Translations under genes and position numbers: made by a program | In this document: piece after piece, positions 41,152 through 50,726 of the stretch | Layout: every line of letters starts with the position of its first letter | How positions within the stretch are numbered: position 1 is the first letter of the stretch | The notes under the pieces: model-generated | What the model was told of the DNA's origin: nothing | The model's database searches: none | The model's input: only the letters and a program-made list of their open reading frames with translations | NCBI RefSeq assembly: GCF_004343725.1 | Contig: NZ_PTQW01000029.1 | Location: forward strand, 1-64,000 | Length of the DNA: 64,000 nt | From: Treponema sp. J25 | Lineage (GTDB): Bacteria > Spirochaetota > Spirochaetia > Treponematales > Breznakiellaceae | Reading direction: 5' to 3'

Positions 41152-42323
41152 GATCTCCTCAAATAACGTAGAACTTTTTTTACACTCCGCAGGTTTTTTC
41201 TGAGCCCTTCTAACCTTCGAAATAAAAAGGCGATTCCCCTTTTGTACGGATAATCCCAGCTCCCCGGGCGATGAATAATCTCTCCTCCAAAACCGGTCTT
41301 AAACAGGTATAAACCAGCCATAGGATGATGGGGGTCCGCAGAAGGGGGAATTCCAAAGAAGTCATAGGTGGTACACCCTGAGGCGCGGGCATCGCGGATA
41401 GCCTTCCATTGGAGCGCATAGGGAGCCATATAGTTGCGATATTGATTGGATGAGGCCCCATAGAGATAGGTTGCCGTCCCTTTCCAGAAAAGGACAATGA
41501 TCCCCGCTAAACAAAACTCTTGATAATAGGCGAGGTACAAGCGGAGATCTAGTTGGCCATCCCGATATTCTTTTTTATGACGAAAGAGGGCTTGATAATA
41601 GTCAATATCATGAATAGCTATTCCATCCCGCTGGGCCGTTTCCTTAAGAAGTTCATAAAACAGAGGAAGGCCCTCTTCATCTTTTTGTTCTACCCGGACA
41701 CCTTTTTTTTCTGCCAGGCGGATATTATAGCGCCATTTACTTTTCATAGCCGCCAGGAGGGCTTCTTCCTCAGGAACGAGGGAAAGGAGCACCGTATCCG
41801 GCGGTTGGACATCCGCTCCGGCACGAACAAAAGGTTTAGGAAAAGAAAAAAAATGTTTCTCAGGAGCGCCATTGCTTCGCATCCGAGAAGAAGCGGTAGC
41901 ATTCTCTTCAGATTCATCACTGGCATCCCGGGAAGCCCCTTTATTTCCTGGATGCTCAGACACATACCAGGGAGGATCAAAACGGACAAAGGCCGTCTCA
42001 TGGGGTAGTTCTTCCCGGAGAAGTTCCGCCAGCTCTTGCAAAATCTTCCCATAGTCAGACCTATCTTGAAGAACCTCTGCCGGAACCTCTGGGCCCCAGG
42101 GGATATAGGCAAACGAAAAGCCCCGAAAGAGACGGCGCCGGATAACCAACAAGGGCTTTACCGTCCCATTCATCCATTCGATGAGAAAGGGACGGGCATT
42201 CCAGCCAAAACGGGCCTTAAAGGCCCCCCAGAAGCCGGACTGCAGGAAAGACTCGGCCCCATCGCACCGGGCTAGATCGGTGGGAACAATGCGTCGAATA
42301 TACTGATGTTCTGCCGGGGGCAT
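41148..42323 (-). CDS. FemAB/GNAT-type peptidoglycan peptidyltransferase-like protein
   Basis: A 391-residue protein of the FemABX/lipid II:glycine-transferase type, with two GNAT-like halves: FLQSGFWGAFKARFGW at the start, SKWRYNIRLAEKKGVRVE, LAGIIVLFWKGTATYLYGASS, and YDFFGIP near the end. Members add amino acids from aminoacyl-tRNA to the peptidoglycan stem peptide. An acidic linker (about 128-152) separates the first two parts. The ATG overlaps the metG stop (TGATG), indicating coupling. Confidence 0.78.
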   Translation of the reverse strand: MPPAEHQYIRRIVPTDLARCDGAESFLQSGFWGAFKARFGWNARPFLIEWMNGTVKPLLVIRRRLFRGFSFAYIPWGPEVPAEVLQDRSDYGKILQELAELLREELPHETAFVRFDPPWYVSEHPGNKGASRDASDESEENATASSRMRSNGAPEKHFFSFPKPFVRAGADVQPPDTVLLSLVPEEEALLAAMKSKWRYNIRLAEKKGVRVEQKDEEGLPLFYELLKETAQRDGIAIHDIDYYQALFRHKKEYRDGQLDLRLYLAYYQEFCLAGIIVLFWKGTATYLYGASSNQYRNYMAPYALQWKAIRDARASGCTTYDFFGIPPSADPHHPMAGLYLFKTGFGGEIIHRPGSWDYPYKRGIAFLFRRLEGLRKNLRSVKKVLRYLRRS

Positions 42324-44587
42324 CAGCCCACCTCGCCATCAAGCACCCGAGTAGTGGTAAGGTTCCGGCCCGCCGCTACCAGAGGAGCGTCTTCTACCGC
42401 TACCTTACCCTGTACTACCCGGATAGGAATCGCAAAAAAGGTATCAATATCGATTTCGGAAGGAGTCGCCACCGCAGGGTACCCCTCTACCTCCAGACGG
42501 GTGCCGGGTTCGGCCCAGGGAGCTTCCAGCACTTCCACCAGGTTGTTTCCCTCCGCATCCTTTCGAGAGGCCGCAAGAAGCATTCCCCGGCTTTCCACTC
42601 CCCGCAACACCGCCGGTTTAAGGTTATACACCAGAATAATATGCTTTCCTTCCAGTTCTTCCGCCCGGTAATAGGGGACAAGGCCGGAAACAATAACCCT
42701 CTGCTCTCCCCCCCCGACGTCCAGGGTCTCGATATACAGTTTATCGGCCTTGGGATGCCGTTCTACCTTGAGGATTTTTGCGACCCGTAGATCAACCCGG
42801 GAAGCAAATTTCCCCGCCCGAGAGGCGGTCTTTTCCTGGCCATTCTCAGAAAGGGCTCCTTTTTCCGATTCCGATTTCTGGGTCGTGTCAGACCGCCCTT
42901 CCCGCTCCTTCTGGCTTCCGTTGTAGCGTTCCCGCAGTTCCTGGATAAGAGCATCTTCCAAGCGATTAAAGAGCACTTCGGGCCGCTCGATAGTGCTCAG
43001 CCCCTCACATTTCCCGAGATGATGCCAGGAAAGGCCCCCTTTACCGATGGTAGTTCCTAAAAAGGTAGCGATCCGCTCTGCTGCTGCTGGCAGATAGGGA
43101 TGAATCAGAATGGCCAAATCCCGCACCACATATGAAAGGTCCCGGATAAGCCCCGCCGCAAGTTCGGGGGCCTCGGTTCGTTTTTTCCAGGGCTCCCCAT
43201 CCTGGAAAGCCTTGTTTGCAAAGGATGAAAGTTCAAAAATCTCCCGCAGGGCATCCCGGAGTTCCGCCTGTTCGAGCTTTTCGGTGATTCGCCCTTCATA
43301 TTCCCGGACCACCTTCCAGAATGCTTCGTTCTGGGGACCTTCAGGAATCTTGCCATCATAGTAGCGATGCACAAAGGAAAGGGTCCGATTCACCAGGTTC
43401 CCCAAATTTCCAATAAGTTCGCTGTTTACCTTCTCTTGAAAGTCCTTCCAGGTAAAGAGGGTGTCTGATTTTTCAGGTCGATTATAAAAAATATAGAAAC
43501 GCCATACATCCGCAGGAATACCCGATTCCATGGCATCGGTGCCAAATACACCTATTCCTTTCGATTTAGAGAACTTTCCTCCTTCATAGTTCAGGTATTC
43601 CGTGCTGGACATATGGTGTAAGAGGGTCCATTTTTCCCCCGTTCCCAGGAGACTGGAGGGGAAAATCACCGTATGGAAAGGAATGTTATCCTTTCCAATA
43701 AACTGGAACAGTTCTACTTCCTCGGGGTTTTTCCACCATTCCTTTATGAAAGCCCGCCAGTCTAAGCCCCGTTCTTCCGCATAGGTGCCAGTGATAGAAA
43801 TATACCCAATAGGAGCATCAAACCAGACATAAAAAACCTTGTCTTCATAGCCTGGCTTGGGGACAGGAATCCCCCACTTAAGATCCCGGGTGATGGCCCG
43901 TTCTTTAAGGCCATCCCGAATCCAGGCATTGGTCATCTGAATAGCATTGTTCGCCCAGAATCCTTCTACTGAAGCACGGGCAATCCAGGCCTCAAGGCGA
44001 TCCTTGATTTTCGGAAGATCAATATACAGATGCCGGGTACTGCGAGGAAGTGGGGTGGCTCCACAGGTAGAACAGCGGGGATCCTTTAATTCGGTGGGCT
44101 CAAGGAGCTTCCCGCACTGTTCGCATTGATCTCCCCGGGCATCAGGATACCCACAGTGGGGGCAGGTCCCCCGCACATAGCGATCCGCCAAAAAGCGATT
44201 ACAGGAACCGCAATGGAGCTGTTCAATGGTGCGTTCCAGGATGAACCCCTGGGCGTCGAGTTTTTTAAAGATATCCTGTACTACTTCCGTCTGGACAGGG
44301 GTAGAGGTTCTCCCGAATTTATCAAAGGAAATATTAAACCACGCATAAATTTCTTTATGCAGTTTATGATACCGATCACACAATTCGCGGGGGCTAATGC
44401 CTTCTTCTAAAGCTTTAGTCTCCGTAGCAGTGCCATACTCATCGGTACCGCAAATATAGAGGGTTTCATAGCCCCGTAATCGGCAGAAACGGGCAAATAC
44501 ATCGGCGGATAAAACCTGAATAAGATTTCCCAGATGGGGCACATTATTTACATAGGGTAAAGCGGAGGTTATAAGACGACGTTTCAT
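42323..44587 (-). CDS. metG: Methionyl-tRNA synthetase
   Basis: A 754-residue class I synthetase. The HIGH-like motif is in NVPHLGNL, the zinc knuckle region has four CxxC pairs (CGSCNRF, CPHCGYP, CEQCGKL, CSTCGA), and the KMSKS-like motif is GGKFSKSKG. The anticodon-binding helical domain follows. The C-terminal tRNA-binding EMAP/Trbp111-like domain (FASRVDLRVAKILKVERHPKADK) is fused, preceded by a charged low-complexity linker (about 575-615). Predicted leader is 2-3 nt without Shine-Dalgarno. Confidence 0.95.
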   Translation of the reverse strand: MKRRLITSALPYVNNVPHLGNLIQVLSADVFARFCRLRGYETLYICGTDEYGTATETKALEEGISPRELCDRYHKLHKEIYAWFNISFDKFGRTSTPVQTEVVQDIFKKLDAQGFILERTIEQLHCGSCNRFLADRYVRGTCPHCGYPDARGDQCEQCGKLLEPTELKDPRCSTCGATPLPRSTRHLYIDLPKIKDRLEAWIARASVEGFWANNAIQMTNAWIRDGLKERAITRDLKWGIPVPKPGYEDKVFYVWFDAPIGYISITGTYAEERGLDWRAFIKEWWKNPEEVELFQFIGKDNIPFHTVIFPSSLLGTGEKWTLLHHMSSTEYLNYEGGKFSKSKGIGVFGTDAMESGIPADVWRFYIFYNRPEKSDTLFTWKDFQEKVNSELIGNLGNLVNRTLSFVHRYYDGKIPEGPQNEAFWKVVREYEGRITEKLEQAELRDALREIFELSSFANKAFQDGEPWKKRTEAPELAAGLIRDLSYVVRDLAILIHPYLPAAAERIATFLGTTIGKGGLSWHHLGKCEGLSTIERPEVLFNRLEDALIQELRERYNGSQKEREGRSDTTQKSESEKGALSENGQEKTASRAGKFASRVDLRVAKILKVERHPKADKLYIETLDVGGGEQRVIVSGLVPYYRAEELEGKHIILVYNLKPAVLRGVESRGMLLAASRKDAEGNNLVEVLEAPWAEPGTRLEVEGYPAVATPSEIDIDTFFAIPIRVVQGKVAVEDAPLVAAGRNLTTTRVLDGEVG

Positions 44588-44596
44588 GGTTCAGTT

Positions 44597-44626
44597 ACTA
44601 TAGGGAGCTTCTATGGTGCATGTCAA
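44597..44626 (-). promoter_or_regulatory. metG promoter, near-leaderless
   Basis: On the minus strand a perfect TTGACA (44626-44621), an 18-bp spacer and TATAGT (44602-44597) lie 9 nt before ATG 44587. Transcription should begin about 3 nt before the start codon. There is no Shine-Dalgarno. Confidence 0.65.
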
Positions 44627-46506
44627 GTTGATTGATTACTAAACTTAAGGAAGAAAGAAAACTCCTTTTCCTCTTCTGGTGCCAGAATCAATTGCTGGAG
44701 AGGGAGGAAAGAAACATAATAATAGGTATCTTCCCCTTGTTCATCCTGACAATGGGGAATGAGCCACAGGTCAAACGAAGGGGGGCCTCCCAAGGTAATA
44801 AAGGTATCATTCTTATAATCGTGAATAAGTACTTCTTCTACATCCTTTAGATGCTCCATGTGCCCAAGAACAGGGGTTTTGTTTCCGTTTCGCAGAACTT
44901 CCACCGGGAATCTATTAAGGCCACACCCCAGGAAAGAAAGATGAATCTGGGTAGTAAAATTAAACCGTTTGGGACTGAGGGCTGTGTTTTTTAACCGGTA
45001 CTGTACACAAAGGGCGTTTTTTTTAAGCTCAAACTTTTTATAAACTCTAATTTCCCCATAGGGATAGGTATCATCAATGGTGAGGGGACTTACCAATCCC
45101 ACCGATTGGTGCACCCTGTCGATTTCGATATTCTCATACCACTCTTCTCCACACCATCTGATGTTTCCTTTACATTCCCGTCCCTGGGCTTTGTAATGAA
45201 AAAGGGTAAGCTCCGGGGAAAAGAGCACATCCTTAAAAAGAGCTCCCCCTTCTTGTTCTCCTTCGGAAAAGAATTCCACGTAATTTTTTAATCGAGATAT
45301 ATAATCAAGTTCTATCACCGAGGCTCCACGATGATGAATATAACAATTCAGGTCTGTCCCTTGCAGAAGATACTCATCTCGACCATCAAAATCAAAATCC
45401 ATTCGTACCACCGAAGGGAGAAAAACTCCCCTGTCCCGGGTTATCTTTTCAGCCTCTAACAGAGAACGATAGACCTGACGTTTTACCCCCCACTGTCCGT
45501 GATTAACCGCATCAGAAAAAAAACTATCGCACCCCTGGGCTTTCCATAATTCTTCCCGGGCACTCTTTTTACGAGACTTATCTCCCCGCAATTGATTTAC
45601 AAGGGTATGGAGATATACTATTTTTCCATAGAGGTAGTTAGCCCCCTTACTTTGTAAGAGCCGTTTCCGTGCATGGGTGCTGGGGAAATAAACCTTTCGG
45701 AATCCCTGTTCAAGCCGCTGCAACCGATTGGGTAGAGTACATTCGATCCCCTGATGTTCCTCCGAAAGCTCTGCGAACAACTGGGCATAAAACAATTCCC
45801 GGTCCTGTTCAGAAGGAAGAGCCTGGGCCCGCAATTCAGGACGAAACACAAGGGTCTTAAATTCCTGAGGGGTTCCTTTTTTTATTTCCAAAAAGGCACC
45901 TTTGGTAAGGATTCTGGACACCTGGCCACGGAAGTTTTTAGGCTCAAACTGACTACTGAGAACAGAAGCTACCGGATAAACCCATACGACCTTTCCCTGA
46001 TCTTCCGTAAGGTACGGATAGTAGAGCTCCCCCTCTGAAACACCGGCGGCCTTAAAATTTTCTTCGTCCAAAATAGTATAATCCATCCCACAGGTATTAA
46101 GAAAAGCCGGGAAGTCTTCTTCCCACATAGAACGGGGAATCCAACAGCCCCGGGGCCGTTTTCCAAAGTGTTGACGGATAAAGGTGGTCAGTTTTTCTAT
46201 CTGCCCAATCCTATCGGTAAGGGAAAGAAGGGGAAACATGGGTTCATAGTACCCACCCCCTAAAATTTCAACCTGCTTTCGATTTACCAGTTCCTCGAGG
46301 AGCATAAAAAATTCCCCATGCTCCTGCAGAAGATATTCATACACAGGTCCAGAGTAATGCAAAAGGGCAGGAACCCGAGGATACCGATATAGGGCAGTAA
46401 TAAAGGGTTTTATGTTTTGTATATAGTTATTCTCATATATATCATGAGAAGCACCATAAGGGACATGATTATGGGAACAGACAAAAACTTTTATAGCTTC
46501 TTTCAT
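44623..46506 (-). CDS. GH57-family alpha-glucan enzyme-like protein, catalytic residues apparently replaced
   Basis: A 627-residue protein aligning with GH57 4-alpha-glucanotransferases/amylases along its length: CSHNHVPYG, LHYSGPVYEYL, VEILGGGYYEPMFPLL, and a C-terminal beta region of the DUF1926 type. In the Thermococcus litoralis enzyme the nucleophile Glu is in WLTERVW; here the position reads WIPRSMW. The acid/base Asp in FHDDGEKFG aligns with FRPELRA. Both carboxylates therefore seem lost. The start is ATG 46506, with AGGTGA 10 nt upstream; the in-frame ATG at 46542 lies inside the predicted -10. A glycogen synthase gene is elsewhere in the window (63442). Confidence 0.72.
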   Translation of the reverse strand: MKEAIKVFVCSHNHVPYGASHDIYENNYIQNIKPFITALYRYPRVPALLHYSGPVYEYLLQEHGEFFMLLEELVNRKQVEILGGGYYEPMFPLLSLTDRIGQIEKLTTFIRQHFGKRPRGCWIPRSMWEEDFPAFLNTCGMDYTILDEENFKAAGVSEGELYYPYLTEDQGKVVWVYPVASVLSSQFEPKNFRGQVSRILTKGAFLEIKKGTPQEFKTLVFRPELRAQALPSEQDRELFYAQLFAELSEEHQGIECTLPNRLQRLEQGFRKVYFPSTHARKRLLQSKGANYLYGKIVYLHTLVNQLRGDKSRKKSAREELWKAQGCDSFFSDAVNHGQWGVKRQVYRSLLEAEKITRDRGVFLPSVVRMDFDFDGRDEYLLQGTDLNCYIHHRGASVIELDYISRLKNYVEFFSEGEQEGGALFKDVLFSPELTLFHYKAQGRECKGNIRWCGEEWYENIEIDRVHQSVGLVSPLTIDDTYPYGEIRVYKKFELKKNALCVQYRLKNTALSPKRFNFTTQIHLSFLGCGLNRFPVEVLRNGNKTPVLGHMEHLKDVEEVLIHDYKNDTFITLGGPPSFDLWLIPHCQDEQGEDTYYYVSFLPLQQLILAPEEEKEFSFFLKFSNQST

Positions 46507-46540
46507 ACTGGTTTGATCACCTGGTTCCTCGTATTCTATC

Positions 46541-46569
46541 ATAATACCGTATATTCCGCAGTCTGAAAA
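46541..46569 (-). promoter_or_regulatory. Candidate promoter of GH57-like gene
   Basis: On the minus strand TTTTCA (46569-46564) and TATTAT (46546-46541) are 17 bp apart. The -10 includes the upstream ATG of the frame, supporting translation from 46506. Confidence 0.4.
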
Positions 46570-46698
46570 GTTTTTTTTGCGTTTTTGTAAAAACTCTATT
46601 AAGAGAAGCGCCTACCATTTGTTAACACTGTAAAAACTTTCTCTCCCCAGAGGCGATGCTCTACCTTTTCTATAGGAAATAGTATTGCCAGGTATTTT

Positions 46699-47277
46699 TT
46701 ACCGGAAAATAAAATAACCTATAGCTCCCATAATCATAGAAAGGATGCCCCCAATGAGAAGTACCAGGGCGCCCCCCCGTAGGGCTCCTACAGAACGCTC
46801 TACCGCTAAGCGCCGTACTATACCATTGACAACTATGAAGAGGCAATAGATACCACCGGCGATTCCCCCCACCATAGCCAGCGCATGGAGAAAGGTAGGG
46901 GCCAACAAAAATACGATGAGGGCCGAAAAAAGACTGAGACCATCAAATCCATTGTAAAGGGAGGAATTTTTTTCTTCTTCCTGAAGTTGTGTTGGTGGTA
47001 GAATTTTACGATGTATAAAGATGAAAAGCCCATGGATCCCCGCAAGGAGGGGTACCGTAGTAAAGAGTATTAAAAATTCCCTGTCTATAAATCCAAAAAG
47101 ATAGGTATACAAGATCCAGAGAACAAGGGATTCTCCGGCAAGGAGAAGCGGTATAAAAGGTCGAGGGAAAGAGGATGCCACAGTAGCCTCTCGGAAGAGT
47201 CTAAAGCCCATTCCCCAGGACAATATTCCATTAAAAAAGAGGGCGCTCACAAGACCATATATGAGATATTCCATCAC
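46699..47277 (-). CDS. rnfA: RnfA/NqrE-like membrane subunit, divergent
   Basis: A 192-residue membrane protein with about six hydrophobic segments. Size and topology fit RnfA/NqrE, and its position as last gene of the C-D-G-E-A series supports this, but the sequence is clearly diverged. It overlaps the rnfE-like gene by 4 nt. The gene for RnfB, the iron-sulfur subunit that usually follows, is absent: the next 157 bp hold no gene, and then the GH57-like gene begins. Confidence 0.6.
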   Translation of the reverse strand: MMEYLIYGLVSALFFNGILSWGMGFRLFREATVASSFPRPFIPLLLAGESLVLWILYTYLFGFIDREFLILFTTVPLLAGIHGLFIFIHRKILPPTQLQEEEKNSSLYNGFDGLSLFSALIVFLLAPTFLHALAMVGGIAGGIYCLFIVVNGIVRRLAVERSVGALRGGALVLLIGGILSMIMGAIGYFIFR

Positions 47278-47930
47278 TCCCCTTCCTTTTGTTCCAGGTA
47301 ATGACGGTATACCCTTCTAAAGAAACGATAGAGGGCTACCACATAACCAAACAAAATCAAAAGCCCCGCAGTACTGGCAAGAAGCTGGATAGCTATCGAC
47401 GCAGATTGTTCAGAAGAAAGGAAATTCACCGCCCCATATCGAGTAGGGATCGTAAGAGATCCATGCCCAAAGGGCTCGCGAATACATGATAGGGCAAGTC
47501 CCAACAAACCAACGATGAGGGCCTTGATGATACTCTGTCCCACAACCCGTTGGGGAAAGGAAAAGTCCAACATCGGAATACCGGAAGATAAAAAGAGAAA
47601 GGGTACGATCAACAAAAAGAAAAAGGTTTCCAGATACAAGATCGGAGAAATAAACGACAGGGCCAGTAAAAACACATACTGAACAAAAGCAGGAACAAGT
47701 ATCATAAGAATCTGCCAGGCAGCGCGCTCTTTTATGTTAAATAAATAAAGAAAAGAGAGTATGCCCACCGAAGAGGCCAAAAAAACTCCCAAAATATCAA
47801 GAAAAGCTATAATGCCATACGCCAGGGAACTACTCGAAAAAACAAGGAAACCCACAGCCCATAAGGAATACAGGGGAGAGGCATATCCCCAAAAAGGATG
47901 CATATCTAAATGGCGATTCTGGCTGCTCAT
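47274..47930 (-). CDS. rnfE: RnfE/NqrD-like membrane subunit, divergent
   Basis: A 218-residue protein with about six membrane segments, placed between RnfG-like and RnfA-like genes. The RnfE/RnfA pair normally forms the membrane core with a buried 2Fe-2S cluster held by cysteines from both subunits. Few cysteines are seen here (one in the LALSCIREPFGHGSL loop), so cluster binding is uncertain. It overlaps both neighbours by 4 nt. Confidence 0.6.
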   Translation of the reverse strand: MSSQNRHLDMHPFWGYASPLYSLWAVGFLVFSSSSLAYGIIAFLDILGVFLASSVGILSFLYLFNIKERAAWQILMILVPAFVQYVFLLALSFISPILYLETFFFLLIVPFLFLSSGIPMLDFSFPQRVVGQSIIKALIVGLLGLALSCIREPFGHGSLTIPTRYGAVNFLSSEQSASIAIQLLASTAGLLILFGYVVALYRFFRRVYRHYLEQKEGE

Positions 47931-48352
47931 TGTATAGCCCCCAATCTTCGTAAATGATGCAGTATTCTGTTCTCGTAGACATAGAGAAGCCGCGTTGGCG
48001 GAAGGGCCATAGCAGTATCATGATAAAAAAGAAGACAGGTATCCACAAACGTTCCTTCTCCGTTTATCACCTTTCCATAAAGATAAATCCGCCCCTGGTA
48101 GAGCACCGGAAATACCACAAGGATATGGGAACTTTTACTCAACTGGTAAGTTTTAAAGATCCCCGGCCCGGGTATTTCTTTTTCCAGCGTATAGGTGTAC
48201 CCTCTTTCTTTCAAGAGATACTGGAGCGCTTCCTTGAAAGAAGCATTTTTCAGAGGCGCGAGCAGGTACCAACTAAGTCCCCCGAGGATAAGAAAAACCA
48301 CTCCTATTACTAAAGGCAAAACCACGTCACGGCGCAGTGTGTGATGATCCAT
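47927..48352 (-). CDS. RnfG-position protein lacking the flavin-attachment motif
   Basis: A 141-residue protein with one N-terminal membrane segment (about 12-34) and a small extracytoplasmic domain. Gene order (between rnfD and rnfE) and topology match RnfG/NqrC. True RnfG is longer (about 180-210) and carries SGATxTS near the C-terminus, whose threonine is covalently linked to FMN. No such motif is present; the C-terminal region reads YHDTAMALPPTRLLYVYEN. It may be a reduced RnfG or an unrelated replacement. Confidence 0.5.
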   Translation of the reverse strand: MDHHTLRRDVVLPLVIGVVFLILGGLSWYLLAPLKNASFKEALQYLLKERGYTYTLEKEIPGPGIFKTYQLSKSSHILVVFPVLYQGRIYLYGKVINGEGTFVDTCLLFYHDTAMALPPTRLLYVYENRILHHLRRLGAIQ

Positions 48353-49419
48353 TATGGAATCCTTCGTGCTTTTTTATACAACAGAATAGTTTCCATCTCC
48401 CGTACCCAGGGGATGAAAACAACTCCCACTACCATTGCATACAGGGGTCCAAAAAGAATGCCCCCCGGATAGGTAAACACAAAACTCAATATCCCTAATA
48501 TAAAGGCCACAGAGAGGGCCCCCATAAGAGATTTTGTTCCGGTCACCGGTTCAGAAAGAATGATAAACGCAGCAAGGATAGTACCTCCGGAAAGAAGGGC
48601 AAACAGCATATCCCCTCCTCCAAAAATTCCTCCAAAGGGAAGGGCCCCATACAAACGAACCAGGACAAGATAGACAGCAAGATACACCAATGGAACAAGG
48701 AAGCGTACTACGGAAAAAGCCAGAAGGAGCATCGTGCCTAACAAAAGTCCCAGAGCCCCCCGATCAGCAATAATCCCCGGACCAGTATAGAAGAGTAGAT
48801 CAATATAGCCCCGCGGTAGTTCTGCATCAAAACGAGAAAAAAGAGTTTGATTCAAGAAAGAAACAATCCCCTCATCAAGAGAACTCGTCGTAAAGCCCAT
48901 ATACTTTAGCACCGCCAGGGGCGACCCGCCTGGATCCAGGATGCCTTTCCCTATTCCTTCCTGAATCTTTACAAGATGAGATTGTATAAGGGCATCCCGA
49001 AACAGATGGGGCCAGGAAAGGTACGAAAAAAGCCAGCCCCCCAGGGCAGGATTGAACCAATTTGCTCCTAACCCCCCAAAGCTTTGTTTAACCACCAGAA
49101 GGGCAAAAAGAACTCCCAGTACGAGTACCGCAGGATGTATCGTATGGGGCATCATAAGGGTTAGTATGAGGGCTGTAGCGATACTACTCCCATCTCCCAT
49201 ACTGGTATATTTTGCGTGGACGGTTCCCACTAAGAGCTCTACCACCAGCGCCGTTGCCACCGCAACCAGGGCGAGCAAGAAGGAATACCCACCATCGGTG
49301 AACGCCGACTGGACAATCCCCCCCAAAGCCGCGATAGAAACGAGCCACATCCGACTATAGGTGGGCAGGGTAATATGGATTAAGGGTTTTCGAGCCACGT
49401 GGATATGGGAAACGTTCAT
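48352..49419 (-). CDS. rnfD: RnfD/NqrB-like membrane subunit with altered flavin site
   Basis: A 355-residue polytopic protein with hallmarks of RnfD: RKPLIHITLPT at the start, GGLGANWFNPALGGW (about 115-129), and a late SEPVTGTKS. In canonical RnfD the periplasmic motif (D/T)xxSGATPLA carries the FMN-bound threonine. The matching stretch here reads DPGGSPLA (162-169), with glycine and serine in place of the SGAT core. Overlaps with neighbours are short or absent, so translation is probably coupled. Confidence 0.78.
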   Translation of the reverse strand: MNVSHIHVARKPLIHITLPTYSRMWLVSIAALGGIVQSAFTDGGYSFLLALVAVATALVVELLVGTVHAKYTSMGDGSSIATALILTLMMPHTIHPAVLVLGVLFALLVVKQSFGGLGANWFNPALGGWLFSYLSWPHLFRDALIQSHLVKIQEGIGKGILDPGGSPLAVLKYMGFTTSSLDEGIVSFLNQTLFSRFDAELPRGYIDLLFYTGPGIIADRGALGLLLGTMLLLAFSVVRFLVPLVYLAVYLVLVRLYGALPFGGIFGGGDMLFALLSGGTILAAFIILSEPVTGTKSLMGALSVAFILGILSFVFTYPGGILFGPLYAMVVGVVFIPWVREMETILLYKKARRIP

Positions 49420-50726
49420 TTTGCGGCGCCTCGCTTAATGGAAATTCGAATCACCGTGCTTAAAGGAAGCCGGGAAGGGCATACTACTTCACAACAGCCA
49501 CAACCGTGGCAGTCTACCACATTATATCGCCGGGCCTCCTCATCCTTTTCGAGAAGAGCGTATTTATATAACCGCTCCGGGTCGAGTCCAACCGGACAAA
49601 TACGACGACATTCCCCGCAGTTGATACAGGCGTAGGTTTGTTCTCCCCCGATTTGTTCCTCCGTAAGGGCAATCACGCTGACCGTTGTTTTGGTAATGGG
49701 CTCATCCAGGTCCTGCACGTACTTACCCTTCATGGTAGAGCCAGTGGCAATCCTGGCAGGGCGAGAAACAAAACCACCGCACTGGGCAATAGCATCCCCA
49801 ATGGTAGTGCCCAGACGAAGTCTCAGTACGCGAGGGCTCTTTACCGCTCCTCCCCCTACCGCCACATACCGTTCTAGAATGGGAATGTTATGGACAACCC
49901 CCGTGTAAATCGCATAGGCCGTAGCAGGATTAATAATACAATGATAGGAGGAAGGGGCGTTGTTTACTTTTTCATACTGTTTCAAAACGATTTCAAGTTC
50001 CCGCCTATTCCGCTGGGGATATCTGGCCCCTACATACACCACAGAAATCGATTCTTTATAGGGAGCGGCGGCCTGTTCAAATAAAGTGCCAAGGGCAGTT
50101 TCTTCTTCAGAGATGGTGAAAATAATGTGACTTCCCTTTGTGGCTTTCCGGAGAATTCGGGCTCCTTCGATGATTTCTTCCACATGTTCCTTACAAAGAA
50201 CATAATCAGCCACAAGCCAGGGATCATCAAAGACCATCCGCACTACCACAATAACCGGCTGCTGACTGGCGGTAGCTTCCCGAACCATATCGTACAGGGG
50301 TTTACCCGGTTCCTCCATTTCCACAAGGCCCTTGTCAGCAAAGGTTCGCAGCAAGTCCGCAGGGGAGATAGTCTCCCACTGATACCTTTCCTTCCGGTGC
50401 CCCAGGGTAGTAAAGGCCCCCTCGAGACGAATAACCAGCCCCTCCGTCGGCCGCCCATCCGCCAACGTCCAGGTAACTTTACGAATAACCCTTCCCGGGA
50501 TAGGGGCATGAATATGGGCAGACCCAGGACCCTTTCCTCGACCTATGAGCATTCCTTCGCTTACCCGATCTCCCACCGACACCAGGGGCACAGCCGCTTC
50601 TCCCGGATGTTGAATAAGCGGGACCACCGCAATCGAAGGCAAAAAGGCGGCAATACTCTCCGTGGCCGGAGGTGTGGAGGGATCCTCAAGAACGAGGCCT
50701 CCCTTTTTAAACGAATATATCTTCAT
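49416..50726 (-). CDS. rnfC: RnfC-like electron-transport subunit
   Basis: A 436-residue protein with the RnfC N-terminal barrel (VPLIQHPGEAAVPLVSVGDRV, HAPIPGRVI), a middle FMN/NADH-binding-like region (VGARYPQR, GVVHNIPILERYVAVGGGAV), and two C-terminal 4Fe-4S motifs, CINCGECRRICPVGLDP and CHGCGCCEVVCPSRLP. Both clusters look intact. In Rnf complexes RnfC exchanges electrons with NADH and RnfB; here no rnfB follows. It overlaps the upstream membrane-protein gene by 4 nt. Confidence 0.85.
   Translation of the reverse strand: MKIYSFKKGGLVLEDPSTPPATESIAAFLPSIAVVPLIQHPGEAAVPLVSVGDRVSEGMLIGRGKGPGSAHIHAPIPGRVIRKVTWTLADGRPTEGLVIRLEGAFTTLGHRKERYQWETISPADLLRTFADKGLVEMEEPGKPLYDMVREATASQQPVIVVVRMVFDDPWLVADYVLCKEHVEEIIEGARILRKATKGSHIIFTISEEETALGTLFEQAAAPYKESISVVYVGARYPQRNRRELEIVLKQYEKVNNAPSSYHCIINPATAYAIYTGVVHNIPILERYVAVGGGAVKSPRVLRLRLGTTIGDAIAQCGGFVSRPARIATGSTMKGKYVQDLDEPITKTTVSVIALTEEQIGGEQTYACINCGECRRICPVGLDPERLYKYALLEKDEEARRYNVVDCHGCGCCEVVCPSRLPLSTVIRISIKRGAAK

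Noticed and set aside
44588-44626. Riboswitch or T-box upstream of metG
   Set aside because: The promoter lies so close to the start codon that there is no leader to fold.
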